Assembly: GCA_900239685.1 (NCBI GenBank)
Contig: OENT01000118.1
Coordinates: 140,816 to 204,815 of the forward strand
DNA from: Rotaria macrura
Lineage: Eukaryota > Rotifera > Eurotatoria > Philodinida > Philodinidae
Direction: 5' to 3'
Length of the DNA stretch: 64,000 bases
Below, in pieces: positions 50,662-62,437 of this stretch; within the stretch, counting starts at the first letter, position 1; the number at the start of each line of letters is the position of its first letter. The notes beneath the pieces are model-generated. The model made no database searches. It was not told where the DNA came from and saw only the letters and a program-made list of their open reading frames with translations. The translations under genes and the position numbers were made by a program.

Positions 50662-51360
50662 CAGTGTTTCCAATAGCAGGTGTACCAAACAGAAGTAAAA
50701 TGTTCAGAACATCTGCTGATTCTGATTTACACTCTGATTTACACTTTGGTCTAAAAATCAAAGTGTACACATTACATTTTGCAAAAACTATTTACACTTT
50801 GATTCTAGAACTTTGCCTACTGTATTAGATATTAGACTTTGACCTTTGAATTATTTTTGTTGTTCAAACTCATTTTCTTCTCATATTTTTAAAAGTATTG
50901 TGTCCGATTGTGAAACAGTATGTCTATTTATCATTTATTTTCAGGTGGGCACAAAGGGGTCAGAATGAGAGCCTTAGTTACATTGTTCTTAATTTCAATC
51001 ACATTTTCACACTGATTGATGTGATTTGCATAGACAACATAGTGTGGTGGTGACGGTGCTGTGACTGAAATTAAGAAATACAGTTGGTCGAAAACTCCGA
51101 GAAAGCCTTAGTCAAATTTTTTCAGGCAGGTGATCCTTATATCTCTTTCACAGTCCTGCTATCCCTGCTAATTGCTTTCTAAATCTTAGCTTATATTCAT
51201 CACTGCAAAATGAGCAATAATTTTTGTTTTCAGATCGAAAAAGTCGGTTTCTGTACGCTTTGTACACTTTGATGCCAAAAACAAAGTGTCAACGTACACG
51301 TTGCTCACACAAGTAAAATGTACATGTACATTTTGTTTTAGATTTCCATTGGAAACACTG
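50662..51360. mobile_element. Non-autonomous hAT-type element, CAGTGTTTC family (0.7 kb)
   Basis: The ends are CAGTGTTTCCAATAG (50662) and the inverse ATTGGAAACACTG finishing at 51360. They match the CAGTGTTTC termini of the element at 37848-39754. The same GTACACTTTG/CAAAGTGTAC motifs recur near both ends (50730-50820 and 51245-51340). The left flank is a poly-G run with an N, so the target duplication cannot be verified (the right flank reads GTGGGGAT). No transposase is present. The two copies differ in length and interior, which suggests independent deletion derivatives. Confidence 0.7.
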
Positions 51361-51960
51361 GTGGGGATCATCAAAATTCTCACTCTTAAACTTCCACTCA
51401 CTATTTTCTTCGAAAACATATGTAAGTTCCACAAAATTAAGAATATTATAAATCGAGTCATTTCCGAACATTTTCCACTTCAATAGATTTCCCTTTGACA
51501 TTAATCACCTTCATATTTTCATCAGTTTTCATATCGACTAAACACTGCAGTCAACCTTATTATCAACCTAATTTATGCATGGTTTTTTTTCTGAAGAATT
51601 TGCCCATATCTAAATTACAAATTCATATTGATTACTCATTAAAGGGATTTTTCGGTATATGACCAACATCGTGCCTATTGTGATCAATCCGATTCGAAAA
51701 TTATTCACTGATTCGTTCACGTTGAAGATATCAGTACGTCGAAAAGTGAACATTTTACTCACCTATCAATTGGTGAGGATATAGTCTATAGATTGCTACT
51801 ACTTTGAAAACGAGTAGGATAACGCTGCCATCCGTTAAATTATTGCCGTTGTCGTTGTTCATAAGGACTTCGGTCATTGTTATTATTGTTATTGTTACAT
51901 CTTTTTCTGTTTCTGTCTGTAACCAGTATGAATTCGTCGTTTTCTTCTAATTGTGCACGG

Positions 51961-52004
51961 CTTCTACGACACGGTGTTAGACTCTAGGAGTCTATTGGTA
52001 GAAG
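51961..52004. repeat. Two-tier palindrome
   Basis: The outer arms CTTCTAC and GTAGAAG (7 bases, perfect) enclose the inner palindrome TAGACTC-TAG-GAGTCTA (7-base perfect arms). The loops between tiers are asymmetric (10 and 3 bases). It could fold as a hairpin in RNA or mark a protein-binding site; no neighbouring gene explains it. Confidence 0.55.
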
Positions 52005-52773
52005 CTTTTGTTGATATCGAGTTGGTATACGATTAGGCTGACTTGAACGTGCAATAGATTGCGTGTTAGCATGTTGATCGTAAAAGTAATAATCGGTGAA
52101 ATCTACATGCTATGCTCTGTTAACCGTTTGATATGATGACCCATGCCGTGAAAACAGGATCAATATTTGCTGTAAACTGCGATAAATCACCGGCTTCGAT
52201 TATTACCCCGGTTTGTTATTGATTTTGGCTGTAAAACGTGGTTTACCCAATTCTTTTCCGCTGAACTTTAGAAGACTAGTGTCTATGGGAACCGTTCAAC
52301 TAGAGACAGGCATCAATCTAAAGATTAGAAGATTCTTTTGAAAATTAATGATTTTTTCTAAAATATGAGCGTTTAATATTCAAGTTTTTAGATTTTTTTA
52401 ATCGATTATTTCTTTAATTTATGTAAGTTTTTCAGATTGCTTTTTTATAATTATCGTTTTTAGATTATTTCTTTGAAATTTAATTTTTGTATAGAATTTC
52501 TATTTCATTTATATGAATATTTTTGGTTTTTAGGTGCCGGACTATATCTACTAATTTAATTTTTCTTCTTTATTGTTTAAATCAATATTTTGTGCTGAAT
52601 TGTTTTTAAATTCTTTTTTTTTTAATTCATGTTTTATATGTACTGTTGTCTGTAGTTTTATGTACTTTTTTTGCATTCGATTGTATTTTTATTTGGTGAA
52701 ATAACAGTCATGTGAATTGAAAAACGACTCTGAATTTTAACTACAAGCATAAAAAAGAGAGCCAAACGAAAAA

Positions 52774-52806
52774 AGGTTAGCTGCACATACAGACATCAGC
52801 TAACCT
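52774..52806. repeat. Perfect 10-bp hairpin
   Basis: AGGTTAGCTG (52774-52783) pairs perfectly with CAGCTAACCT (52797-52806) across a 13-base loop. It is followed at once by ACCGG-TTTTGT-CCGG, another small stem candidate. This local GC-richer pairing stands out from AT-rich surroundings. An RNA gene could not be identified. Confidence 0.5.
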
Positions 52807-55800
52807 CGGTTTACTAAGTAAAACCACCGGTTTTGTCCGGCTTTCACTAAATGGGATGCTTTTACACATGTATTTCGCATATGATTATCCGTAATATTAT
52901 TCCAATTAGCTTGATTTGAATACTTATTCATTCTTACTTAGATTTTCCTCTCAAGTTTAATACAGATGCCGAATTTCAGTAGACATGCCTTGACTGCTTG
53001 GTACCGAATAGACAAATATACATGTATTTGGGTAATGTATAATAAAAAATACAACGCGTCTTATCTGTTCCGAAGAAAAATTGAAATGTATGATCCTTAG
53101 ATTATGCTTATAGTTATGTGTACTTTCTTCCGTTAGTTGTTTTTTTAGGCAATAAGTAGCAATTTCTATCGGACAGAGCTACTTCAACTTTTACTTTAGT
53201 AACTGTTTTAGATGAAACTCCACCGATGCTACAAGACAAGAGAACGTACAATAGAACTTTGATAATATGATAATTATCAGTAGTCGGACTTTTTCTTATT
53301 TTTTTCATGAATATTGTAATTATTTGAATAATCATGTGATGATAGTAACTTACCGCTCGTTGAACGTTTTGTTTTTATTTGGCTAAGAACATTTGATAGA
53401 CATTTTTTTAAGATTTCGAACCGGCTTGTATTTTCAATTGATCAAGTGTAATGTATCAGTCCTTTTGATTAAAATTTTTGGATTTTATTTCGCCTCACTG
53501 ATATTTCTTTGATGACATTAATTATTGTTAAATAGTTGCAAATAAATGCTGCCCTTCTCCCTCCCAAGGTTCGTCCATTGATTTTTTTTCTTCATTCGTC
53601 GTCTGCATAAATTTCACGTTCTAAATTGATTCTCCTTGCGTTCCTTTCACGATTCTTCCAACAATTGATAATCTATGAAAGAGAATAGTTAAACAAACAA
53701 AACTTTCTCATAATAAATATTTATTTTACTTATGATGAAACTACATTATCGAAAACTAGACAGTATTGGAATCTACAATTAGTTATGTTTTGCATGGTTT
53801 TGTCTTTAATACTCGGCCTCATTTTGTTGCCAATTGAAAACGACTAAATTTGTTGTTCCTCTATAGATCGTGAGGTAAAACGAGTCTGGTATTCATGTCA
53901 ACACGAATGTTTGTATGAAGTTGGAAATAAACTTGAATTTTCAAGTTTAGTTCAATTATTCAAAGGCTGGACTTAAAAATGAAGTGCAACACGACGGTAA
54001 GCTATAGAATTGACCTTTTTTGTAAACAAAATGTTTCTATGATGGTCTGATAATCTTCCAACCAATATAATTTATTCTTGGCTACATCCGATACAAATGA
54101 AAGATCATATAATTCTTACAATCAATGGAAGCAGAATATGAAAGGCCACACGGTATATACCCGGGAATAACACTCAATGAACATCATGCAAGAAACTAGA
54201 TGAAACACAGAAAAACAATTGAATTACAGCGCGATATATGATAGAACGATCGCTAGATAGTATGACGTGTAAATATTGACTAAAACTAACAGTAAGTATA
54301 GTCTTTTCAATTAAACATATATCTAATTATCTTTTAGGAGATATTGATTGAACTAAAAAATATTTTGAAAAAGTAACTGTTTCTTAATTTTGATTCAAAC
54401 ACAGACAGACCGTACTTTCGTGTAAAATTATGAAAGTGTACTTGTGACAATCGAAATGATTCATTTGCAATTTGTTTTAATAAGCCTTCAGCTGCAGACA
54501 ATTCAATTTTTACAGTCTATTTGTAAAAGGAATCGAACTTATTCATTGTGATTATGAATTTTTGTGAATGCAATCGATTGTCGTCGAACAGAGGAAGCTC
54601 TATGTATCATGACTCTAATCCAGTAGTTTGCAACTCGATAATTGATTCATTGTATATAGATTTGCGTATTATAACTATCAATACTTTGAATGAAATTAAT
54701 GAGTAATTCCTGTGTGAAAAGTTATATGAAATAATTTCAAGAAAACTTCAACAACTGCCCGCACACAAACATAAATAATGAATAGATCTTTGTTGAAAAG
54801 TTAAGGTCCTCAAAAAATCTAGACATTCTTCTACAAATATCTAATATACATAAATATCCTAGTTGGCAAGCTAGACTATTCGATAGTTGTCAATAAAACA
54901 AAAACGTTTTATAGTCGATATTTTTAAAGAAAAAGTAAGTTTTATGATTAGACTCTGTTTGATTTCATTATCGCTAAGCTAATAAATAATCGTTTTGTAA
55001 TCATTTATTTTTGTTTGACGTAAAAAAATTGAAACCAAAATCAATTCACATTTCAAAAACAAGCTTCAATTTATTTCCAGTAAGTAAACATATAATACTA
55101 CTTTTAGATAGATTGTCAACAAAGCAAAAACGTTGTTACTAGAATCGGCGATTTCATAGAGAAACTTACATAAATACATCACGCACTCTATCAATGACGA
55201 CGCTGAGACGTCAACTCTGTTACTTTTCTCAGAAATGCGATGATTGTTAAGATTGTTTCTTCCCTATTCACCTTAGAATAAAACATACTATATTTCGAAT
55301 TTTTTTCATTCGTTCTTTTAGACCAATTACCAACCAAGATGCACGTCTACTTGCATTTAAGACAGCAGAATAATTTTTTTTTCTTGTATTTATTTGCTTA
55401 ATACAACCTTGCCGTATGTAACGTGACTATATAAGAAGTATGCTTTCATTCAGGGATAAAACAGAGAAACATATGACGTCAATAGCACGACATCAGTTTT
55501 AAAGAAACCTTCATTTTATCATAATTATAATTACAAGAAGTTCAATTATCAATAAATGTAAGTGTATATTAGAATGCTTTCAAATGCATTCAATTGTTTC
55601 TAATGTTGTCCTGACAATGAGACACATATTTTTACACATTCATTTTGGATGGTAGATATTTCAGGAGAGATGGGAACCATTGATAATCACGACATCAACT
55701 CATTTCTATAGGTGCGTCATCAATATTTATTCTATTCTAATCGAAGAGGCAAATAAATGATTAAAAACAACGAAAGTAGAGGTATTCAAATATTTGTTGA

Positions 55801-57301
55801 CATTTTCTGATCGAGTTTGATAATCGGTATGACACTATGAGAATGGTATTCTTGAATATATTGCTTTCTTTTTCTTTAGATATTATATGAGATAGAATAG
55901 ATGTGAAGTTAAAGAATTTTATCAAAGAAAGTTTTTTTTCATTGTGTACACAGTAACTCATACTTGATACAAAGCTCATATCCTTCGCATTGCTCGTGTT
56001 TATTACATGAGAAATATTTATATTTAACTCTACGTTTTGACAATATCTCGATTAATTCTATTATAAACAAACATCGAAGTCATTTTTATTCAATTGGTAT
56101 GCATGTATTTAATGTTCGTGATTACTGATGAAAAGTCAATTTTTCTTCAATTTAAAATATGACTGCAGAGAGAATTCGAAATTACTCTCATCAATCAATA
56201 ATATCTTATTTTAATATAAGAAGAATAAAACGTATGTAATGAATGCACGATTATTATTCATGATTTAGGTATGAAATTTGGATTTCGTTCGATAGTATCC
56301 AGTAAGAGATGTCGGATATTCATGTTCGGACTCGTGTGGTTGACGTTCGACTCTAATTCTGTTTGGTCGAAATCGAGATTGAAAACAAAAACAGATATAT
56401 TTTCTACTGGTATGCGATTAATTAAAATTTCGATTTAAGGGAATCATTTAATGAACAAAGTCTAGTAGACAACAAGATTATGACGATGTTATAGAAACTC
56501 ACATGAACTATTGTACATAGACGAAATAGTTTCGACTGCATAAAAGTTCAAGTCTTCAATAATCTTTAACAACGATTATTCTTTTTATCTGTAGTGTCTA
56601 ATTTTACCTTAACATTTGTTCACATACTTGTAAATATTTTTAATCTGATTGCGAATCGTAGAAAAAAAAGAGTGTTGATAGACTTTTTAACTCTATCCAA
56701 AAATACATACTTAGATTTAATTAAAATTTCAACAAATTTAACGTACATTTTCACAGAGAAAAACTCAAATTATTATCCATAGTATCAGATAGTTTAGTAT
56801 ACGTATCATGAAATTAAAGAGAACCTATATCGATCCTAAAGTTGCCTATCGAAATTCGTACATCAGACGTATGCATTGCTTAAATTTAAAAAATAACAAC
56901 ACTATTGCTTGTTCTCATTGTAACAATAATAATGTCTATTATCGTCATTTTAATATCATTAGGCATAAATTTCTTGGTTCTATCCTCGACTATAAAATTT
57001 ATTCTTCTAGATAATCAACTGTCTTCAAATGTAGTACTAATGCAACATTTCTTATTCAAAAACGCTTATGATGAATTACCACAACTATCTTCGATTATTT
57101 CTAGCATCTAAAAAATTCATTTTTTTATCAAAACGTAATCCGACATATAATTTCAGAAAAAGAATTGACCAAAAGATGACAAGATTTTGTTCTGATTATG
57201 ATTAGTATTTGTAGTTTATTTGTATTTCCATATGATTCGCAATATTCTTATTTTTAATGTATCTAATTTTAGATACATAGATTTTGTCTGTCTCATTTAT
57301 C

Positions 57302-60300
57302 ATGAGCACAACTACTAATAAAAAGAAACGAGCTGCATCATCACGTAAGTATTAATGAATCTTGCATATATTAATACAAATATCTTATTTTAGAAGCATC
57401 TATATCACTACCACAATCGGTAAATTTTTCTCTTGTTGATTAAGTTTTAGTAGTAAACAAAACAATTGTATAAACATGAATTTAGAAAACATTATACAGT
57501 CTTCTGGATTGTTATGATTTCTTGGCATCGAATGAATATTCCGATAAAACAATCGGCATACACGCATTTTTAACACGAAGATCAGTTGGCGATATAAATT
57601 TTTCCGACATTATAGATGACAGCGAAAAACGTAATCGACCAGGGTAAAATAATTAAGAAAACATCAAAGTTAAACAAACACACGACTTGTTTAAAATTTA
57701 ATTTAATTTCAAGGCAACTAACCAATTTCATCGGAATGTTAGAAGATCGACGTTGTGCTCTACCATTAATTGATGCATCGGTTGAAAAATGTTTGATACT
57801 CAATCGATTAATATCATATATTAAAGAGGTAAAGCATAAATACTAGAATGTTTCTTTTCCCAGATATAACTATTTTTATATATCTATTATGAAGAATGAA
57901 GCACGTTTTACATCTACAATATCTGACATAAGAATAGAAATACAATTCAATATGGCAGATAATCAAAATGCTCAAACTCCATGCGTATGTTTACGTTTAA
58001 TGGTCTATACTAAACATATAGAAACATGTATTTTTACATTTAGGATTTTCGAAAACGTGAACAAGAATTCAATAAAAGGAAATATGCTCAAGAGATAAGA
58101 CGTCTTTTTTATCATAGTTACGATGATCTTCAGCGCCCTTCGAATTTGGTTTATTTACAAAATAGGTTTGTTGTATTCAATGATTGCGCTTCTCAGTTTT
58201 CTCATCTAGATTTCCTTTCTGTCATTAGAGAGTAGACATGAGTTCAAAGTAAAACATTAAAGAATGAAAAACTATCTACTTTTTGTTTGTTTAAAATCGC
58301 AACGTTATCGGCGTTAAACAAATCATAAAGATTATGAAATCTTTGATTTTTAAAAAAATGAAAAATGTTACGTTCTAACTTGCAGACACGAAACTCATAT
58401 TTTACTTGATCATAGTAAAACAAAATGTTGACGAATTCGAAGATGAGTGTGCCCGATCATGTCGTCCCATCCTTGTTTAATAGATAATCAGTAATCTTAA
58501 TATTTAAATGATGAAATGTATGCGATAGATGACTTTCTACACTGAAGCGCCTAGATTGGATTCGAGTAGTTGATGACGTGAAGAACAGAGAACCTAACCT
58601 TTGTTTTCCAATAGTTACCCAGTTGTACTGACAAAATTGAATAAAAATTCTGATGATTCAGCAAAGTCTTTAGTCGATAAAGCATACTTTAACATTAATT
58701 CATTAGCAAATAGAATGAAAAAACCTCTTGTTGTAATTTCGTTATGTCTCTCTTCAGTGAGAATTAGAAAAATGATGATAATGAAATGCATAAAAATTTC
58801 TAATAGTTGAAATAAAAACAAAACGATTTATTTCAAATGAAAAATTCTATTTCGAGAATTATTTAAGTTTAGTTAAATTGTACGAAGAACAAGAAATAAA
58901 GATTCATTCTCTAGTCCTACTTTTATTTTTATAACGATATAACTCGAAACATACATTCATATCGTAGAAATTTACTTTGTATTTTGTCTATGTGTCATGC
59001 GTGAAAAGAAAAACATTCAATTATAGTTATTGTGTAACTAAATTTTCTTATTGAATCATTATTAATATGTATAGATTGATTGTTACCCATGTGAATTATG
59101 TTGTTTGATTTATACTATAGAACGACTGAGCAACTATCCTACATTATGAATCAAATGTCAAGTGATCCTAAGTCACGTTCTATGTACATTAATGAGTTGA
59201 GGAAACTCTTCGAAACGTAAGAAGAATATCGTCTATCAAATAAGTTAAGAGAATGTAATTCCTACTGCTATTCATATGCATAGTTCATTTTTAATTGTTA
59301 CACAACCTCATAATGGTGTAAATCCTGTGACAATATATGAACGAAAAGGTCCTGGTGAATATACAGCAAAAATATCAGTCACTATAATTTCATTATTATA
59401 TGACTTTATGCAATTACATCCAAATTTAATCGAACTTTTTGATATTGGTATGTTAAATTGACTATAGTTACTTCAATATTTTTAAGTTTTTAAATTTATG
59501 TTTAGAACCGAGTTTATCTCCATCATCAAATTATTATAAACTGGAAGAACCTCGATCAATTTCATGGGGAACATGTCAATTACAAACTACTTCAGGTAGC
59601 AAACCGCGAACATTCTTTTACGCTGAATTATCATATATTACAATTGAACAATCATCAAAAACTGATGCACGTGTTCGATTTGCACAATCATTACATTCAT
59701 TTAAATTTGCAATTAAACTTCAAGTAAAATAATAAATAATTTTAACAAAAAGAATGCAAAGTAATATTTTATAAATTACTCTAGTTGAATTTTGCCGACA
59801 GTAAAATGATGCCGATACTGCAATTTCCTTTAGAATCATTAAAATTTGCTATCGGAGCTCATAATAATCAAATTCCACAATTATTAACACGTCTTCTACT
59901 GGATGACATTCAACGATTTTCTAAAGTATAAAAACGAAGAGTAATTAATCGAACGATAGTTTTATTTCAATGTTTAGATTCAGCCATTTGATTATAAAAC
60001 TATTCTACATTACATGCAACGTTATTTTATTCATCGAACAGGCGTTCGACCGAATGATTGTGTGAATATTTATCTTGAACAAGAATTGAACAAAGCGACA
60101 AGTGACTTTGGAACTACTGTCAGATATTTCGTTAGAACCTATAAATATTTTTAGATCAAAGACAAAATGCTCAATCACTAGAAGATATTTATTTGGTATG
60201 TCGGACATGTATTAAGCAATAATAGAGCCTTGATTTTGAACTAATTAGGAAGTTGATTGGAAAGATCACGATTTTCAATATTGATGTGAACAATAATTTA

Positions 60301-62130
60301 CTGGGAATTTTTCTTACTGAAATATTTTATCTTTTCTTTGAGACAGCATCGATTACTCGATGAAACTATTGTGCATTCTAGAAAGGGATCTATTTTCAAT
60401 ATTTTGATTTTGTTTTCGTTCGTCGAAGAGTTGTACTAATTATTGACTTGTCAATAGAAACACATTGAAGTAAATTTAGACAGCTAGCAAAATGACAACT
60501 AACGTTAAGATCGTTTAATATGACTCTCGTTCCTATAAAAATTAATTAAAATCTAAAATAGTACAATCCATCAAAATTCACATTGAGCAAAAAAAACAAC
60601 GTTACTGCTACTGTCTTTGTGAAGTTGACATTGCTCTTTAAATGTCCTTTTACTCAAACAATAAACTTCGCTTTTCTTTCTCTGAAGGATTTTCTCGTGA
60701 ACTTTGTATATCAAGTTGAATTTATGGCTAAACATCCACTTCTAGCTATGTTTCATGCCGATGGGTAAACTTTTTGTGTTTGTATGAATAGTTAGACTCT
60801 GTTATCTTCTCTATTACGTAGTCTTTTTCTCGGAATATGTAACAGTGAACGTGCAGCTGAAGCAATCGTTCAATCAACTGTTTCAGGCTCACCAGTCATT
60901 GGACTTCGCTTCAATTCAATTCGAATTGATTATAACTCTGTTTCAATGCCATCAACAGGAAACCGAACTGTAAAACTTCCTCCATGTGCTATCCGTGTAG
61001 ATATTTATAATGGTTTGTTGTTCTATAACCTCATAATTATCTGCTTTTAAGTTTATGTTATTGTTAGATCGTACAAAGAAATTACAAAATCGCACATTCG
61101 ATTCTGGAATCCTGGCAAATGACATTAGCAAATTTGTTTCATCAGCCCACACAGAAAATGCTAATCGCATACGTATTTTATCGAACTTTGATGATAAAAC
61201 CAATCAGAAAAGTTATTTGTCTTTTAGTGCATTTTCAAATTACTACCGTAAGTTCCATTAGACTTCATGAATGTCATAGATATTATTTTAAGTACTAAAT
61301 TAGATCAGCGGCTCTTAGAAATATCGAAAAATGATGAAAAATACAAGCCAGTTACTGATCTTGTGGACAAGTAAATTAAATCTATTACTAATAATAACCA
61401 TTATTCTTGCATTGAACTTAGTGCTAATGATGGTAATACAGACGAAGATGTCTCTGACAATCAAAGCCAAACTTCAAATGATCCTTTTCCACTAAGTCCG
61501 AGTAAAATGCTAGTCACAAATTTTGAAAAAAAGATTACTATATCGTGTTTCAGCTTCATTAGCATCATTGCTGCCATTGACACCGAATGCAATGGAAAAT
61601 GAATACGTAAACTAATTTTTTTGTTGTCCCTTTTCAAATACACTACGAGCTTTTCTTTAGAGTATTGAAGGAATGAATGCTCATGAGTATGCATCCATAA
61701 CATGTGAAAGTCCCAATCATAGCGAGACATCGCCACAGAATATCTTATCTCCAACTGATCGAATTCAACAGAATCCACAACAAAACCAATACGGAAATAA
61801 TCAAGAAGCTTTATTAAAGTATCTTCTCTCCCAACCGAACATTGTTGAAGAGGTCGTTCATCGTTATACTCTTCGTCAAGCAGGGACTCCAATGGGACCG
61901 TCTCAACAACTACTAAATCAATCACAAATACAGCACCCAATACAACCGTTACAATATCAACCAACTAGCCCAGTGATAATATCGCAACAAGGACCATGTC
62001 AGCAAACACTACATCAACTACCACACTATGCACAGCAATCCCCAATTTACCCAAGAGCAAGTGAACTGGGAATGCCACTTCGACCGATGATGATGCAACC
62101 ACCACCACTGCTACCACCACCACCACCACC

Positions 62131-62162
<32 letters not shown>

Positions 62163-62437
62163 AAATGTGGCCTCAGAATGGTCCACGAAGAATATCACCT
62201 TCTGTCATCCATTACCTACCAACCAATACGACTCTACCACCACCGGTAACACAACAAACACAACGCTTTCAGTTCTTGCCAGCTAATCCTAACGATAATA
62301 TACCACCAGTCGTTTTGAATCAACTAAAAGATTGGCACTTATCTCATTCTAATTTAAATCAACCGCACACGAATTCTGTTCAACAACCAAATCCAACGAA
62401 TAATATAGACAACATGAATTCTATCTTTGAGACCTGA
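57302..62437 (+). CDS. Divergent STAT-like transcription factor, reading frame broken at three homopolymers
   Basis: About 20 exons (57302-57344, 57394-57419, 57486-57643, 57714-57828, 57895-57984, 58044-58165, 59121-59216, 59284-59447, 59506-59724, 59785-59925, 59978-60101, 60155-60195, 60249-60285, 60347-60421, 60688-60764, 60822-61012, 61068-61247, 61304-61370, 61422-61606, 61661-62437) would give some 970 residues. The order fits STAT: helical N-part ending INELRKLFET-SFLIVTQP; beta-rich DNA-binding part with LKFAIGAHNNQIPQLL; linker YKTILHYMQRYFIHRTGVRP; SH2-like MFHADGLFLGICNS and SPVIGLRF, whose Arg fits the phosphotyrosine-binding position; SAFSNYY; and EKYKPV, a candidate phosphotyrosine. 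A Gln/Pro-rich tail follows. Exons 59506, 60249 and 61422 each hold one surplus base beside T4, T4 and A7 runs, so the gene is either decayed or carries sequencing errors. The least certain parts are the junction at 57895 and the exons between 60102 and 60687. Confidence 0.6.
62098..62166 (+). repeat. CAA/CCA codon repeat in the STAT-like tail
   Basis: Runs of CCA/CAC and CAA/CAT codons encode consecutive Pro and Gln/His residues within the C-terminal domain of the STAT-like gene. Such tracts expand and contract easily and are common in transactivation domains. The antisense frame (61965-62198) is a shadow of this repeat. Confidence 0.8.

Larger units (their letters stand above)
51361..57301. 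other. Long gene-poor region
   Basis: Nearly 6 kb holds no gene that could be supported. It includes a two-tier palindrome at 51961-52004, T-rich DNA from 52330 to 52700, a perfect hairpin at 52774-52806, and generally AT-rich sequence. A minus-strand frame at 53114-53335 has a hydrophobic core and one at 56905-57111 a transmembrane-like segment, but neither has a convincing start, splice sites or known relatives. A distal promoter for the STAT-like gene may lie at the right end. Confidence 0.45.

Noticed and set aside
53114-53335. Minus-strand 73-codon frame with signal-peptide-like core
   Set aside because: The hydrophobic stretch is not at the start, no splice partners were found, and nothing about it is recognisable.
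56808-57111. Frames with a transmembrane-like segment before the STAT-like gene
   Set aside because: No ATG in a sensible position, overlapping alternative frames and no domain; AT-rich DNA often gives Ile/Leu-rich frames.
57844-57846. TAG ending a separate 119-residue gene (57302-57846)
   Set aside because: Reading through the GAG|GTAAAG donor at 57828 instead links in phase to 57895 and gives a longer helical STAT-like N-part. The separate small-gene model remains possible but explains less.
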